From positions 1-45,218 of the forward strand of contig JACPDY010000007.1 in NCBI GenBank assembly GCA_016183775.1: DNA of 45,218 nt. Reading direction: 5' to 3'. A program made the translations under genes and the position numbers. Below, in pieces: positions 27,554 through 35,374 of this stretch; positions within the stretch are counted from its first letter, which is position 1, and each line of letters begins with the position of its first letter. Below the pieces are notes generated by a model. That model saw only the letters and a program-made list of their open reading frames with translations, had not been told where the DNA came from and ran no database searches. Origin of the DNA: Bacteroidota bacterium (lineage in GTDB: Bacteria; Bacteroidota; Bacteroidia; JABDFU01).

Positions 27554-28546
27554 ATGCAAAAGACACTAAAAATAATAGCACTGACACTTCTATGCGGAGT
27601 TTCATTTGCGCAGCAAGACGCACAGTTCAGTCAAAACATGTTCAACAAACTACCTGTCAACCCGGCTTATGCAGGAACCGATGGCGCCATTTGTGGAACA
27701 GTATTGTTGAGACAACAATGGGAGAATTTCCCAGGTGCTCCCAGAACAGGACTGATAGCACTTGATGCTCCTGTATTTCAGTCAACTCCATTTCACGGTG
27801 GTGCGGGCTTAACGTTTTGCCAGGACCAGCTTGGTTTTGATAAAACCACATTTGCTAAAATCTCCTATTCCTATCATAGAGCATTATGGGCAGGGACTGT
27901 AGCCCTGGGATTTGAGGCAAGCATGATGCAAAAGCAATTGAACGGAGTATGGATTGCGACCGATCCTGTTGCTCAGGACGCCTCAATTCCCGATATTAAT
28001 ACCGGAGGAAGGAAATCGTATGATCTCGGACTGGGTGTTTATTATACCAATCCAATAGGCATGTATTTCGGTATTTCATCCACTCATTTAACTCCTTCTT
28101 CATTTAAATTAAAAGCCCCTGCAGCTAATGGCAATCCGCTGAATGTACCTGATGATTACAGCTTCGTAAATGCAAAGCATGTGTATGTAATGGCTGGTTG
28201 CCCATTCCCGGTTTCAAGGAATGCGGAGGTTATCCCTTCTGTTTTAGCGAAGACAGACCTGACTTCAACACAGCTTGATCTGAATGTAAGGGTTGTTTGG
28301 CAAAAAAGGGTATGGGGAGGTGTTTCGTACCGTTTAACGGATGCTGTTGTGGCAATGGTAGGTTTTCAAAATGGAGGATTCAGATTTGGTTATTCATTTG
28401 ATATGACCACATCAGCCATAAGAAATTACAGCAACAACACGCATGAGATCATGGTAGGCTATTGCTACCAACCACCCATACGGGTAAAACGTACAATGCA
28501 CGACAACATACGTAATATGAATTTCAGGAATGGGGAAATGGAGTAA
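27554..28546 (+). CDS. PorP/SprF-family type IX secretion membrane protein
   Basis: A 330-residue protein with a signal peptide (IIALTLLCGVSFAQ) and the family start QQDAQFSQNMFNKLPVNPAYAGTDGAICGTVLLRQQWENFPGAPRTGLIALDAPV. An outer-membrane beta-barrel pattern follows (alternating strands, WGGVSYRLTDAVVAMVGFQNGGFRFGYSFDMTTSAI, ending near HEIMVGYC). In this family PorP/SprF proteins assist export or surface attachment of T9SS cargo such as SprB. The SprB-type proteins earlier in the window are candidate clients, although the genes are 15 kb apart. It lies 186 bp after the sigma/membrane-protein pair in the same direction. Confidence 0.93.
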   Translation: MQKTLKIIALTLLCGVSFAQQDAQFSQNMFNKLPVNPAYAGTDGAICGTVLLRQQWENFPGAPRTGLIALDAPVFQSTPFHGGAGLTFCQDQLGFDKTTFAKISYSYHRALWAGTVALGFEASMMQKQLNGVWIATDPVAQDASIPDINTGGRKSYDLGLGVYYTNPIGMYFGISSTHLTPSSFKLKAPAANGNPLNVPDDYSFVNAKHVYVMAGCPFPVSRNAEVIPSVLAKTDLTSTQLDLNVRVVWQKRVWGGVSYRLTDAVVAMVGFQNGGFRFGYSFDMTTSAIRNYSNNTHEIMVGYCYQPPIRVKRTMHDNIRNMNFRNGEME

Positions 28547-28585
28547 AAAACCAAAGATGTTTATTTTAAACTCCCGGAGCCTAAT

Positions 28586-29638
28586 TTATTTTATAGAATT
28601 ATTTATAATAAGAAGTGCTCTTGTCTCAATATTAAGTACCTGGCTTTGGATACTTGTTAATAAAGTAACAGCCCCCGATAGCGGAGTCATATAGAACATT
28701 GATTCGTGCCAGGTGGTTGTGGAAGATTCGTCAATATTCATGTTATCCTTGATCTTGAGATCAAGCCCGTTGAAGGACAAGAGCTTTTGTTCTGCTTTTT
28801 CCATTTTAAGTTCTGTAAGGATGGCAATAATTTGTTGGTTATAGTTATTTAAGGATTCATACAAATCTCGACCATTCGAACTTTCGGCCTGGCCTAAAAA
28901 ATGAGTCGGAATATCGTAATTATCTAAGCCGGTCATATTCCAGTGATCCGATGTGCCGTCAACGGGCTGATAACTTACATGGGCGATCAATTCATTTTTT
29001 AATTGTTCAACATTTTTAATTGTTTGGTTTGATAGTACATTGATCGCCACAGATGCGTCCCGTAAATGCTGATAGTTTTCGGCGTTTCCCTGAGTTCTGA
29101 GTTTTATGTTAGCCAACAGTAAAGTGTTTATTTCTTTAGTGTTCTCATTTGTCTTCAGTAAAGCGTCTTCTATTTTTAAATAGGTATATAAAATATTTTT
29201 CGAATAATTAAGGCCATAGACAAAAAAGAATACACTTACGAATAGAGTAAGAAATACCATTCTCCAGAATTCGCTGAATTTTCTGTCATATTCCTGGTAC
29301 TGTTGGATTGTGTATAATATTAAAGTGGGAAACACTAATAATGACGATCCCATAACTATCATGAGTCCACCCCCGGGCCAGTGCATAACCTTGAATAATA
29401 CACCAGTAAACAGTGATGAAATGGAGAGAAATCCGAAAATATTTACAAATATATTTAGCCCACTTCTGTTTTCATATATTCTTTGCCCGAAAAAAAATGG
29501 AAGAAAGATCATTGAAAGTAATGACATTCCGAATGTCAAAAGAATGCCCGCACCAGGCCAATGCATCAGTTTAAACATTGACCCAATGCTAATAAAGAAC
29601 ATAACGAACGCTCCAAAAGCAATTAAGAATTTTTTCAT
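28586..29638 (-). CDS. GldL-like membrane protein with GldM-like periplasmic region
   Basis: A 350-residue protein with five hydrophobic segments. Two tandem units each contain the GldL signature FK-[LV]-MHWPG-[AG]-G (residues about 22-31 and 82-91), each between two membrane segments; a fifth segment lies at about 128-145. The remaining 200 residues are predicted periplasmic. They contain HLRDASVAINVLSNQTIKNVEQLKNEL and end TWHESMFYMTPLSGAVTLLTSIQSQVLNIE, which resembles the first periplasmic domain of GldM (P-L-x-A-x-x-L-L-x-x-I-Q-x-x-V-x-N-x-E). GldL and GldM form the proton-driven motor of T9SS and gliding. The combination in one chain is unusual. The gene converges on the PorP/SprF gene. 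Confidence 0.65.
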   Translation of the reverse strand: MKKFLIAFGAFVMFFISIGSMFKLMHWPGAGILLTFGMSLLSMIFLPFFFGQRIYENRSGLNIFVNIFGFLSISSLFTGVLFKVMHWPGGGLMIVMGSSLLVFPTLILYTIQQYQEYDRKFSEFWRMVFLTLFVSVFFFVYGLNYSKNILYTYLKIEDALLKTNENTKEINTLLLANIKLRTQGNAENYQHLRDASVAINVLSNQTIKNVEQLKNELIAHVSYQPVDGTSDHWNMTGLDNYDIPTHFLGQAESSNGRDLYESLNNYNQQIIAILTELKMEKAEQKLLSFNGLDLKIKDNMNIDESSTTTWHESMFYMTPLSGAVTLLTSIQSQVLNIETRALLIINNSIK

Positions 29639-29667
29639 GAGAAGGCTCGTTGGTTTTTTAATGTATG

Positions 29668-29691
29668 CCGGTTGAGCGGAGTCGAAGCCGG
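29668..29691. repeat. Dispersed GAGCGGAGTCGAAG-type repeat
   Basis: The segment contains ggttgagcggagtcgaagcc between short ccgg ends. TTCGACTCCGCTCAACC is a sequence I recall as a frequent intergenic repeat in Bacteroidota, often ending hairpins. It lies in the 54-bp gap between the GldL-like and DUF349 genes, on the 3' side of the latter, and may terminate it. Confidence 0.45.
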
Positions 29692-29692
29692 A

Positions 29693-31531
29693 TTAAATAG
29701 AAGGAATTGATTTTATTTGTTCCCGCAGTTTACCAAGGTCTTGCTTCACTTCTTCCAGTTTTTTCGTGTATTCATCCAGGATTGGATTTGCCTTTTTTGA
29801 TTTTCCAAAAAAGCCCAGGTTGGTTTCCAACTGGTTTGCTTCAGCTTCCAGTTTCTTGATTTTATCCTGTATAGCGAATCGTTCTCGCTTTATCTGTTCC
29901 TGTCCCTGAGGGTATTTACGCATTTGCTCGTACTTAAGCCGGTAAAATATTTTTTCCTGTCCGGGAGTACTGTCTTTTATTTTTTCAAGAAAATTTTCTA
30001 CGGCTTTTCCAAATGTGTTATTGAGCCTGTCAATTTCTCTCACCGGAACAGGTCCTGAAGCAGCCCATTCTTCCTGTATCTTTTTAAGCTCTTCCAGGTT
30101 TTGGTTCATATCGCCTGATGGTTGCAGTTGATCAACCCTTGTTGTTATTGCCTGTTTTGCCTGTACATTCGCCAAAAGTGCATTCTCCTTTTCTTTTATT
30201 TCCTTGTTTTTATTTTCAAAGAAATGATCGCAGGCTTTCCTGAACCGGTTCCATATTGGTTGTGAATCCTTAACAGCCACCGGGCCTATAGCTTGCCATT
30301 CGACCTGCATTTTTTTAAGTATTTCCGCTGTCGCGGCCCAGTCGGTATTTTCCTGCAATGATTCCGCTCTGACACAAATATCAATTTTCTTTTGCAGGTT
30401 TTGTCCGAATTCGCGACGCTGCCTGGCATAAAATGCATCGAGTACATTGTAAAAGTGCTGGCGCGCTTTTTTAAATCTTTTCCAACACTCACCGTTATCA
30501 CTTTTAGGAACAAAGCCGATTTTTTGCCATTCGGCCCATATTGTTTCTGCTTTTTCAGAAGCCGCCCTGCATAATTTATAAGAGGAAAGATCAGTTTCTG
30601 CCAGCTTGTCCAGTTGTTCGCATAAGGCAATTTTGGCTGCAAGATTGGCTTGCTGCAGTTGTTTTACCTGCGCCACATGTTCTTTTCTTCGCTCATATAT
30701 TTTATCGGTTGCGGCTTTAAAGCGTTGCCATAAGGGATCGCTTAACTCTTTACTCAGGTTATTTGATGTACGCCATTCTTCCTGTAAAAAGCGAAGGCTG
30801 TCAAGCGCTTTTTTCAATGAGGGCTCTTCAACAAGTTTATCCGCTTTTTCACAGAGCTCATTTTTAATTTCAAGATTTTTTTTGCGGTCAAGCTCGCGCA
30901 GCTCATTGCTGATCTTTACTATTTCGTAGAATTTTCCGGTAAGAAAATGATGGTTCTCCTGCAGGGTATGCATGTCCTGCCTGGGTACATTCCCCGTTGC
31001 GCGCCACTTACTTTGGAGAGCCTGAAATTTATTATATGCTTTTGAAAAATGATCTTCGCTCTTTAACAGTTCTCTTAATTCATCAATGATGAGTCTTTTG
31101 GTTGATAGATTATCCTGCAGTGTTTTTTCCTTTTGTCTGCGCAGTTCAGCTTTCTTTTTATTAAATTCCTTATAAAGGCGTTCGACTTTCTCATCCAATG
31201 GATCAATGCGTGGGGTGAAGTCTTCTTCCGGGCTTCCGTCCTGTGTAAAGATTTTCAACTTGTGCGCGTACTCTTCTTTAACCAATCTATCATAGGCTGA
31301 CTTGATCAGGTTTATAATATCCACTTCTGACATTACATCTTCGGGTGCAAGAAGTTCTTCCAGCTTATCCGCGAGCTGCGATTTACTCATTGATGCCAGT
31401 TCGTCTTCTGATACAATGGTTTCAGCTGCATTTCCATCCGTTACTTCATCTATATCAGGTAATAATTGAGACTCGGAGGAAACAGGAATGGCCTCATCCG
31501 GGATAGGTTTATTTTTTTCGTCTATTTGCAT
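29693..31531 (-). CDS. DUF349-repeat protein
   Basis: A 612-residue cytoplasmic, highly charged helical protein without signal or membrane segments. After an acidic N-terminal region (about 1-75) come five DUF349 repeats. Each has a W-x-x-[IST]-G-x-V-P/A-x-x-x-x-x-x-x-[LI]-W-x-R-F-[KR]-x-A-x-[DQ]-x-[FY]-[FY] pattern, e.g. EWQAIGPVAVKDSQPIWNRF and EWQKIGFVPKSDNGECWKRF. The C-terminal 60 residues are a coiled coil (DKIKKLEAEANQLETNLGFF...KKLEEVKQDLGKLREQI). The family is widespread in Bacteroidota and Actinobacteria and its function is not settled. It stands as a monocistronic gene. Confidence 0.9.
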   Translation of the reverse strand: MQIDEKNKPIPDEAIPVSSESQLLPDIDEVTDGNAAETIVSEDELASMSKSQLADKLEELLAPEDVMSEVDIINLIKSAYDRLVKEEYAHKLKIFTQDGSPEEDFTPRIDPLDEKVERLYKEFNKKKAELRRQKEKTLQDNLSTKRLIIDELRELLKSEDHFSKAYNKFQALQSKWRATGNVPRQDMHTLQENHHFLTGKFYEIVKISNELRELDRKKNLEIKNELCEKADKLVEEPSLKKALDSLRFLQEEWRTSNNLSKELSDPLWQRFKAATDKIYERRKEHVAQVKQLQQANLAAKIALCEQLDKLAETDLSSYKLCRAASEKAETIWAEWQKIGFVPKSDNGECWKRFKKARQHFYNVLDAFYARQRREFGQNLQKKIDICVRAESLQENTDWAATAEILKKMQVEWQAIGPVAVKDSQPIWNRFRKACDHFFENKNKEIKEKENALLANVQAKQAITTRVDQLQPSGDMNQNLEELKKIQEEWAASGPVPVREIDRLNNTFGKAVENFLEKIKDSTPGQEKIFYRLKYEQMRKYPQGQEQIKRERFAIQDKIKKLEAEANQLETNLGFFGKSKKANPILDEYTKKLEEVKQDLGKLREQIKSIPSI

Positions 31532-31745
31532 AGAGCTAAGATAAAAATAATCCTTCTTAATGAGGAAACATAAATGCTTTTGAGGAAACAGCTTATGCCA
31601 GCGGTTTATGGCATTTTTTTGTATTTAGCCGCTGCTATTTAAGTTTTCATAATGTATAACCGGATAGGACACAATATGTTCCCTTATGCAGTTAGGAGCT
31701 TAATTTTAAAGTAAACATTGCCAATATTTTTGTAGATAGGTTGTT

Positions 31746-32075
31746 TTAATGCACGGGCTGTTGATTATGGCACGTTTCGGCACATTTACGGCACGCCTCT
31801 GCGCATCTTTTACAATGTTCTAAGTCGGAGTGCTTTTCGCATTCTGTCGCACACCGTTCGCAGATTTCACCACATAATTTTAGAAAAAGCTCTGTGTTTT
31901 CAGAGTTTCTTTCTAAAAGCTGACCAGTTAGCCGGCATATATCGGCGCAGTCCTGGTCGAGCATCATACAGCGTTGTAATTTATCTTTCTCCTTTTCTAT
32001 CTGGCAGGCATCATAGCATCTGGTGCATTGCGCGGCGCAGAAATACAGTTCATCTGTAATTTGTTTGTTTTCCAT
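31746..32075 (-). CDS. Four-helix-bundle copper-binding-type Cys-rich protein (DUF326-like)
   Basis: A 109-residue protein starting MENKQITDELYFC. It has about 16 cysteines in CxxxC/CxxC spacing (CAAQCTRCYDAC, CADIC, CGEICERCATEC, CKRCAEACRKCAETC), the pattern of four-helix-bundle copper-storage proteins. It should bind several Cu(I) ions in the cytosol, since no export signal is seen. The reading frame stays open 54 codons further upstream, but that stretch is compositionally different and the Met used here starts the recognisable protein. The roughly 200 bp upstream holds only two overlapping short unrecognised frames. Confidence 0.87.
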   Translation of the reverse strand: MENKQITDELYFCAAQCTRCYDACQIEKEKDKLQRCMMLDQDCADICRLTGQLLERNSENTELFLKLCGEICERCATECEKHSDLEHCKRCAEACRKCAETCHNQQPVH

Positions 32076-32278
32076 TTTTTGATTTATTTTTAAGAGTGTT
32101 AATGATTTTATATTATCCCAAATGGGAACAGGGTAGGTGAATGCATAATTCTCCCGGTATTCGTATGGAGGAGTGGTATACCACTTTATATGAATCAACA
32201 TCGATCGAGAATTCTTCCTCGTGTTCAGGTTGTTCATCCTTATCTTTTTTTAAGTAAGGGATCGGCTGCAATGCCGCA

Positions 32279-32947
32279 TCATGTCGATTCTGAAACAGCA
32301 TGAGTTTTAATTTTAGGATTTACAAGATGCTTTTTGAGCCATTTAGTAGCCAATTCGGCAACTTTATCGAGTTTTCCCGGTTCTTCAAATAAATGAGATG
32401 CTCCTTCCACAATTTCCATTCTCTTTTCGCAACGAAGTAAGGAATACGCCTGTTCATTTAGTTCAATAACACTGGTATCCAGGCTGCCAACAATTAGTAA
32501 TGTGGGCGCTTCTACCTGGATTAATGTACCGGCCAGATCGGGGCGGACGCCGCATGAAACGATGGCATGGATCAGGTCGTTTAATTGTGCCGCAGCTTGC
32601 AATGCCGAAGCCGCGCCTGTACTCGCTCCAAAATAACCGATGGGAAGTTTTTTCAGTTCAGGTAATTGGTGAATATATGAGGTAACAGTAATAAGACGTT
32701 TGGTAAGCAAGTAAATATTAAAACGATTTTCAAAAATACGGTCTTCGCTCTCTGTTAGCAGATCGACGAGTAGTGTTGCGATTTTTTCTTTGTTCAATAT
32801 TTCTGCAACATAATTATTTCTGGCGCTGAAACGACTGCTGCCGCTTCCATGAGAAAATATAACAAGGGAATTAGCCCCCAAAGGAATATTTAAGTGACCT
32901 TTTAACGTGAGGTTTCTGACCGGAATATTAATTTCCTTTGTTTCCAT
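32279..32947 (-). CDS. Dienelactone-hydrolase-like alpha/beta hydrolase
   Basis: A 222-residue cytoplasmic protein. The oxyanion-hole region is IFSHGSGSSRFSARN, the nucleophile elbow is GASTGAASAL (Ser at about 109), the acid is probably Asp158 (LIVGSLDTSV) and the His is at about 185 (GASHLFEEPG). All triad members are present. Relatives are often fused or adjacent to phosphoribosyltransferase domains in stress-related clusters. The substrate is unknown. It lies upstream of the Cys-rich copper protein in the same direction. Confidence 0.87.
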   Translation of the reverse strand: METKEINIPVRNLTLKGHLNIPLGANSLVIFSHGSGSSRFSARNNYVAEILNKEKIATLLVDLLTESEDRIFENRFNIYLLTKRLITVTSYIHQLPELKKLPIGYFGASTGAASALQAAAQLNDLIHAIVSCGVRPDLAGTLIQVEAPTLLIVGSLDTSVIELNEQAYSLLRCEKRMEIVEGASHLFEEPGKLDKVAELATKWLKKHLVNPKIKTHAVSEST

Positions 32948-33083
32948 AATTATATTTTATAGAAGTGCATGATATATTCTGTTTTACATAAAAACTTCTA
33001 TATGATTTCACTTTAATTTTTTTTCGGACCCGGTTTATATTCCCTTATATGAATGCGTATTTATACTTGTTGCTTTTTTCGCA

Positions 33084-33476
33084 TCAGGATAATAGTTGCG
33101 CCCGAAAGGCGGCATTTATTTTTTCTTTCAATGCCGGGGTTATTACAGGAACAACAGTAATTAAATTGTTAACTCCCACAACGCCTTTAATATCTTCTGC
33201 TAAATATGTTGCTCTTGATTTTTGATACTCCCAATCCACATAACCTTCCAGTGTTACCCATCCATCCCTGACCTTTATTTTTATTTTGTTTTCATCAATT
33301 GAGCTGTTCCATTTTATAACATTTAATACAGCATTTTTAATATCAGAATCGCTTCGTTTGGAAGATGGCGGAAGGTTTGTCTTAATATAACCGGTATAAT
33401 CTCTGATCTCGCTGACAGCGGTTTCTGTTTGGCCCTCATTATTTATATGTTTTTTAATTTTCAATTCTGTTTTCAT
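33084..33476 (-). CDS. BON-domain protein, apparently decayed at the C-terminus
   Basis: A 130-residue protein with one clear BON domain (IKNAVLNVIKWNSSIDENKIKIKVRDGWVTLEGYVDWEYQKSRATYLAEDIKGVVGVNNLITV). Relatives I know have three BON domains. Here the first is replaced by about 45 unrelated residues, and the third begins (LKEKINAAFRAQ) and stops at once. Directly after AAFR another frame reads RNYYPDAKKATSINTHS, which resembles the next part of a degraded BON domain, so a frame break is likely. BON domains bind phospholipid or envelope surfaces and are linked to osmotic stress. No signal peptide is visible. Confidence 0.7.
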   Translation of the reverse strand: MKTELKIKKHINNEGQTETAVSEIRDYTGYIKTNLPPSSKRSDSDIKNAVLNVIKWNSSIDENKIKIKVRDGWVTLEGYVDWEYQKSRATYLAEDIKGVVGVNNLITVVPVITPALKEKINAAFRAQLLS

Positions 33477-33543
33477 AAATTTTATTTTTTATTGCTTTTG
33501 GCAGGTTATTGAATTATAATAATCTTTTTAGGCCGGATAGCAA

Positions 33544-33855
33544 TTATTTGTATTTTTCTTTAGTCGTTTTTTCTTGAGATTTTTCTTTTTTCTCCTTCAT
33601 TATTTTTCCGTCCTTATTGATACACTCCCCTTCTTTTAACATCACTGTACTTCCGTCTTTCTGTATTACTGTCCCATCAATTTTAATTGTGGTTCCGTTG
33701 GCAAGGGTTATATCCGATGTTATTGGAGTCCCTTCATGCGTTACGGTAAGGATTCCGTCTTTCAATTTGGCGCAATATTCATGTTTGAAAGAATTCTCTG
33801 CACTTACACTTATGGAAAAGATGATTGCAGCAATTAAAAATAGTTTTGTTTTCAT
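33544..33855 (-). CDS. Small exported DUF6799-type protein
   Basis: A 103-residue protein with a signal peptide (LFLIAAIIFSISVSAEN). A short beta-rich repeat follows (KDGILTVTHEGTPITSDITLANGTTIKIDGTVIQKDGSTVMLKEGECINKDGKI) that matches the DUF6799 pattern, then a Lys/Glu-rich tail. It is probably periplasmic. Related domains often occur with copper- or stress-related genes; no activity is known to me. It precedes the BON gene in the same direction, 67 bp away. Confidence 0.7.
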   Translation of the reverse strand: MKTKLFLIAAIIFSISVSAENSFKHEYCAKLKDGILTVTHEGTPITSDITLANGTTIKIDGTVIQKDGSTVMLKEGECINKDGKIMKEKKEKSQEKTTKEKYK

Positions 33856-34305
33856 TTTTAGATTTTTTTAATTAATTATTAAATTTTAGTCATGTTTCCT
33901 GCATAAATTATATGCCAAATTCAAATTGGCTTTAATAAATATATTCTATATCTAAAATGCAGAATGATAAGTGGAAATTTTATGGCATTATGGGGAAAAT
34001 AATTCGCAAAATTTTATTAGCGAGACTTGGGTTTCACTTTTTTTGCGAAAACATAGTCTTGCCCTTCCCTGCCGGGAAAGGCTCTTGAGCGAGATGAGGG
34101 ATCGGGTTCAATATCCCGCAGCTCTGCTGCGAATTTTCCGCTGGCAGAAGAGGACTTTTTTTGATACCGATCCTCTGGGGAGGGGTAGTTCATTGAAACC
34201 TTGACTTTATAAGATATTTACTGGTATAAAATCCTTTCTTCTTCAGCACAGATTAGCGGCATGGTTTTTAGCTATAATGTAAGTGTAATTAATATCTGGT
34301 TAATC
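33856..34305. other. Intergenic region with small GC-rich hairpins
   Basis: This is a divergent spacer between the DUF6799 and SDR genes. The part near 34050-34200 is richer in G+C than its surroundings. It holds a hairpin cgcagc-tct-gctgcg (34117-34131) and an imperfect one around ccttccctgccgggaaagg (34064). A 77-codon open frame across it has no recognisable motif and I do not call it a gene. Promoters for both flanking genes should lie here but none is clear. Confidence 0.5.
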
Positions 34306-35370
34306 ATGGATGAAGAAGTAACAAAAAAAGAAAAGGATGTTATTATTATTACCGGCGGCAGCGGCTTCATTGGGGGAGCGGTAATGAGCAGGCTTTCTAA
34401 ACAGTATCGTGTGGTTGGTACGGATAGGGGCGAATATCAAAACACTTCTGAATTTATTCATATGGATATCGCTTCAGAAGAAAGTATTAAAACGGCGATG
34501 GCTCAAATCCGGTCGGGTTACGGAAATAAAATCGCTTCAGTAATTCATTTTGCAGCTTATTATGATTTTTCGGGAAAGCCAAGTCCGCTATATGATAAAA
34601 TTACTGTTCAGGGCACGCAAAAATTATTGAAGGCTTTACAAAATTTTGATGTTAAACAATTTATTTTCTCCAGTAGTTTGTTGGTTTATGCTCCTTCAAG
34701 GCCGGGTCAAAAAATTAACGAAGACTGGCCCCTCGCACCAGGATGGGACTATCCTGAATCAAAAATAAAATCAGAAGCAATCCTTCATTCCGAAAGAGCC
34801 AATATCCCCGTTGTGATTTTAAGGATTGCGGGGGTTTATAATGATACCGGCAACTCTATTCCGCTTGCCAACCACATACAACGCATTTATGAAAATCAAA
34901 TAACAGCTCATTTTTTCCCCGGGGAGATAACACATGGAAATCCTTTTGTTCACATAAATGACCTGGTGGAAGCAATTGTTAAAGTTGTTGAAAAGCGTGC
35001 CGAACTTCCTGCAGATATTACTATTAATATCGGAGAGCCGGAAACATTAAGTTATGAATACCTGCAAAAGGAGATTGGCAGATTGATTCATGGCGAAGCG
35101 TTTAAAACATATAGGATCCCTAAACTTATTGCGAAAACCGGGGCGTGGGTACAGGGCATTTTCGGAGATTCTTTTATCAAACCCTGGATGATCGATATGG
35201 CCGACAACCACATGGAGCTTGATATTTCAAAAGCGAAAAAAATATTGGATTGGGAACCTCAATATTCTTTGCGGAAAACATTGCCTAAAATGATCGCCGC
35301 ATTAAAATCCGACCCCAAAAAATGGTATCTCCGGAATAAATTAAAGCTGCCCTCCCGATTTAAAAAATAA
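34306..35370 (+). CDS. NAD-dependent epimerase/dehydratase (extended SDR)
   Basis: About 354 residues from the chosen start MDEEVTKKEKD; an in-frame ATG at 34261 would add 15 hydrophobic, atypical residues. The Rossmann nucleotide-binding motif is ITGGSGFIGGAV, the ADP-ribose-binding acidic residue follows strand 2 (VVGTDRGEY), and the active site has SSSLLVYAPS and YPESKIKSE (Y-x-x-x-K). The fold is complete, with an unusual helical end (GDPKKWYLRNKLKLPSRFKK-like basic tail). It may modify a nucleotide sugar or other NAD(P)-linked substrate. It is followed after 4 nt by the SPW-VKOR gene, so the two form an operon. Confidence 0.88.
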   Translation: MDEEVTKKEKDVIIITGGSGFIGGAVMSRLSKQYRVVGTDRGEYQNTSEFIHMDIASEESIKTAMAQIRSGYGNKIASVIHFAAYYDFSGKPSPLYDKITVQGTQKLLKALQNFDVKQFIFSSSLLVYAPSRPGQKINEDWPLAPGWDYPESKIKSEAILHSERANIPVVILRIAGVYNDTGNSIPLANHIQRIYENQITAHFFPGEITHGNPFVHINDLVEAIVKVVEKRAELPADITINIGEPETLSYEYLQKEIGRLIHGEAFKTYRIPKLIAKTGAWVQGIFGDSFIKPWMIDMADNHMELDISKAKKILDWEPQYSLRKTLPKMIAALKSDPKKWYLRNKLKLPSRFKK

Positions 35371-35374
35371 AATT

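Noticed and set aside
31746-32075. Ferredoxin
   Set aside because: The cysteine spacing (repeated CxxxC/CxxC on predicted helices) fits a copper-binding helix bundle rather than CxxCxxCxxxCP iron-sulfur motifs.
31990-32301. Upstream extension of the copper protein and a 62-residue frame overlapping the hydrolase end
   Set aside because: Neither shows recognisable motifs, they overlap each other, and the Cys-rich protein has a good internal start at 32075.
34080-34140. Possible tRNA T-arm (gggttcaatatccc)
   Set aside because: The stem and loop lengths do not fit a T-arm, and no acceptor, D or anticodon arms are found around it.
33971-34204. 77-codon plus-strand open frame
   Set aside because: No domain or signal; it runs through hairpins in a divergent intergenic region and has a low-complexity composition.
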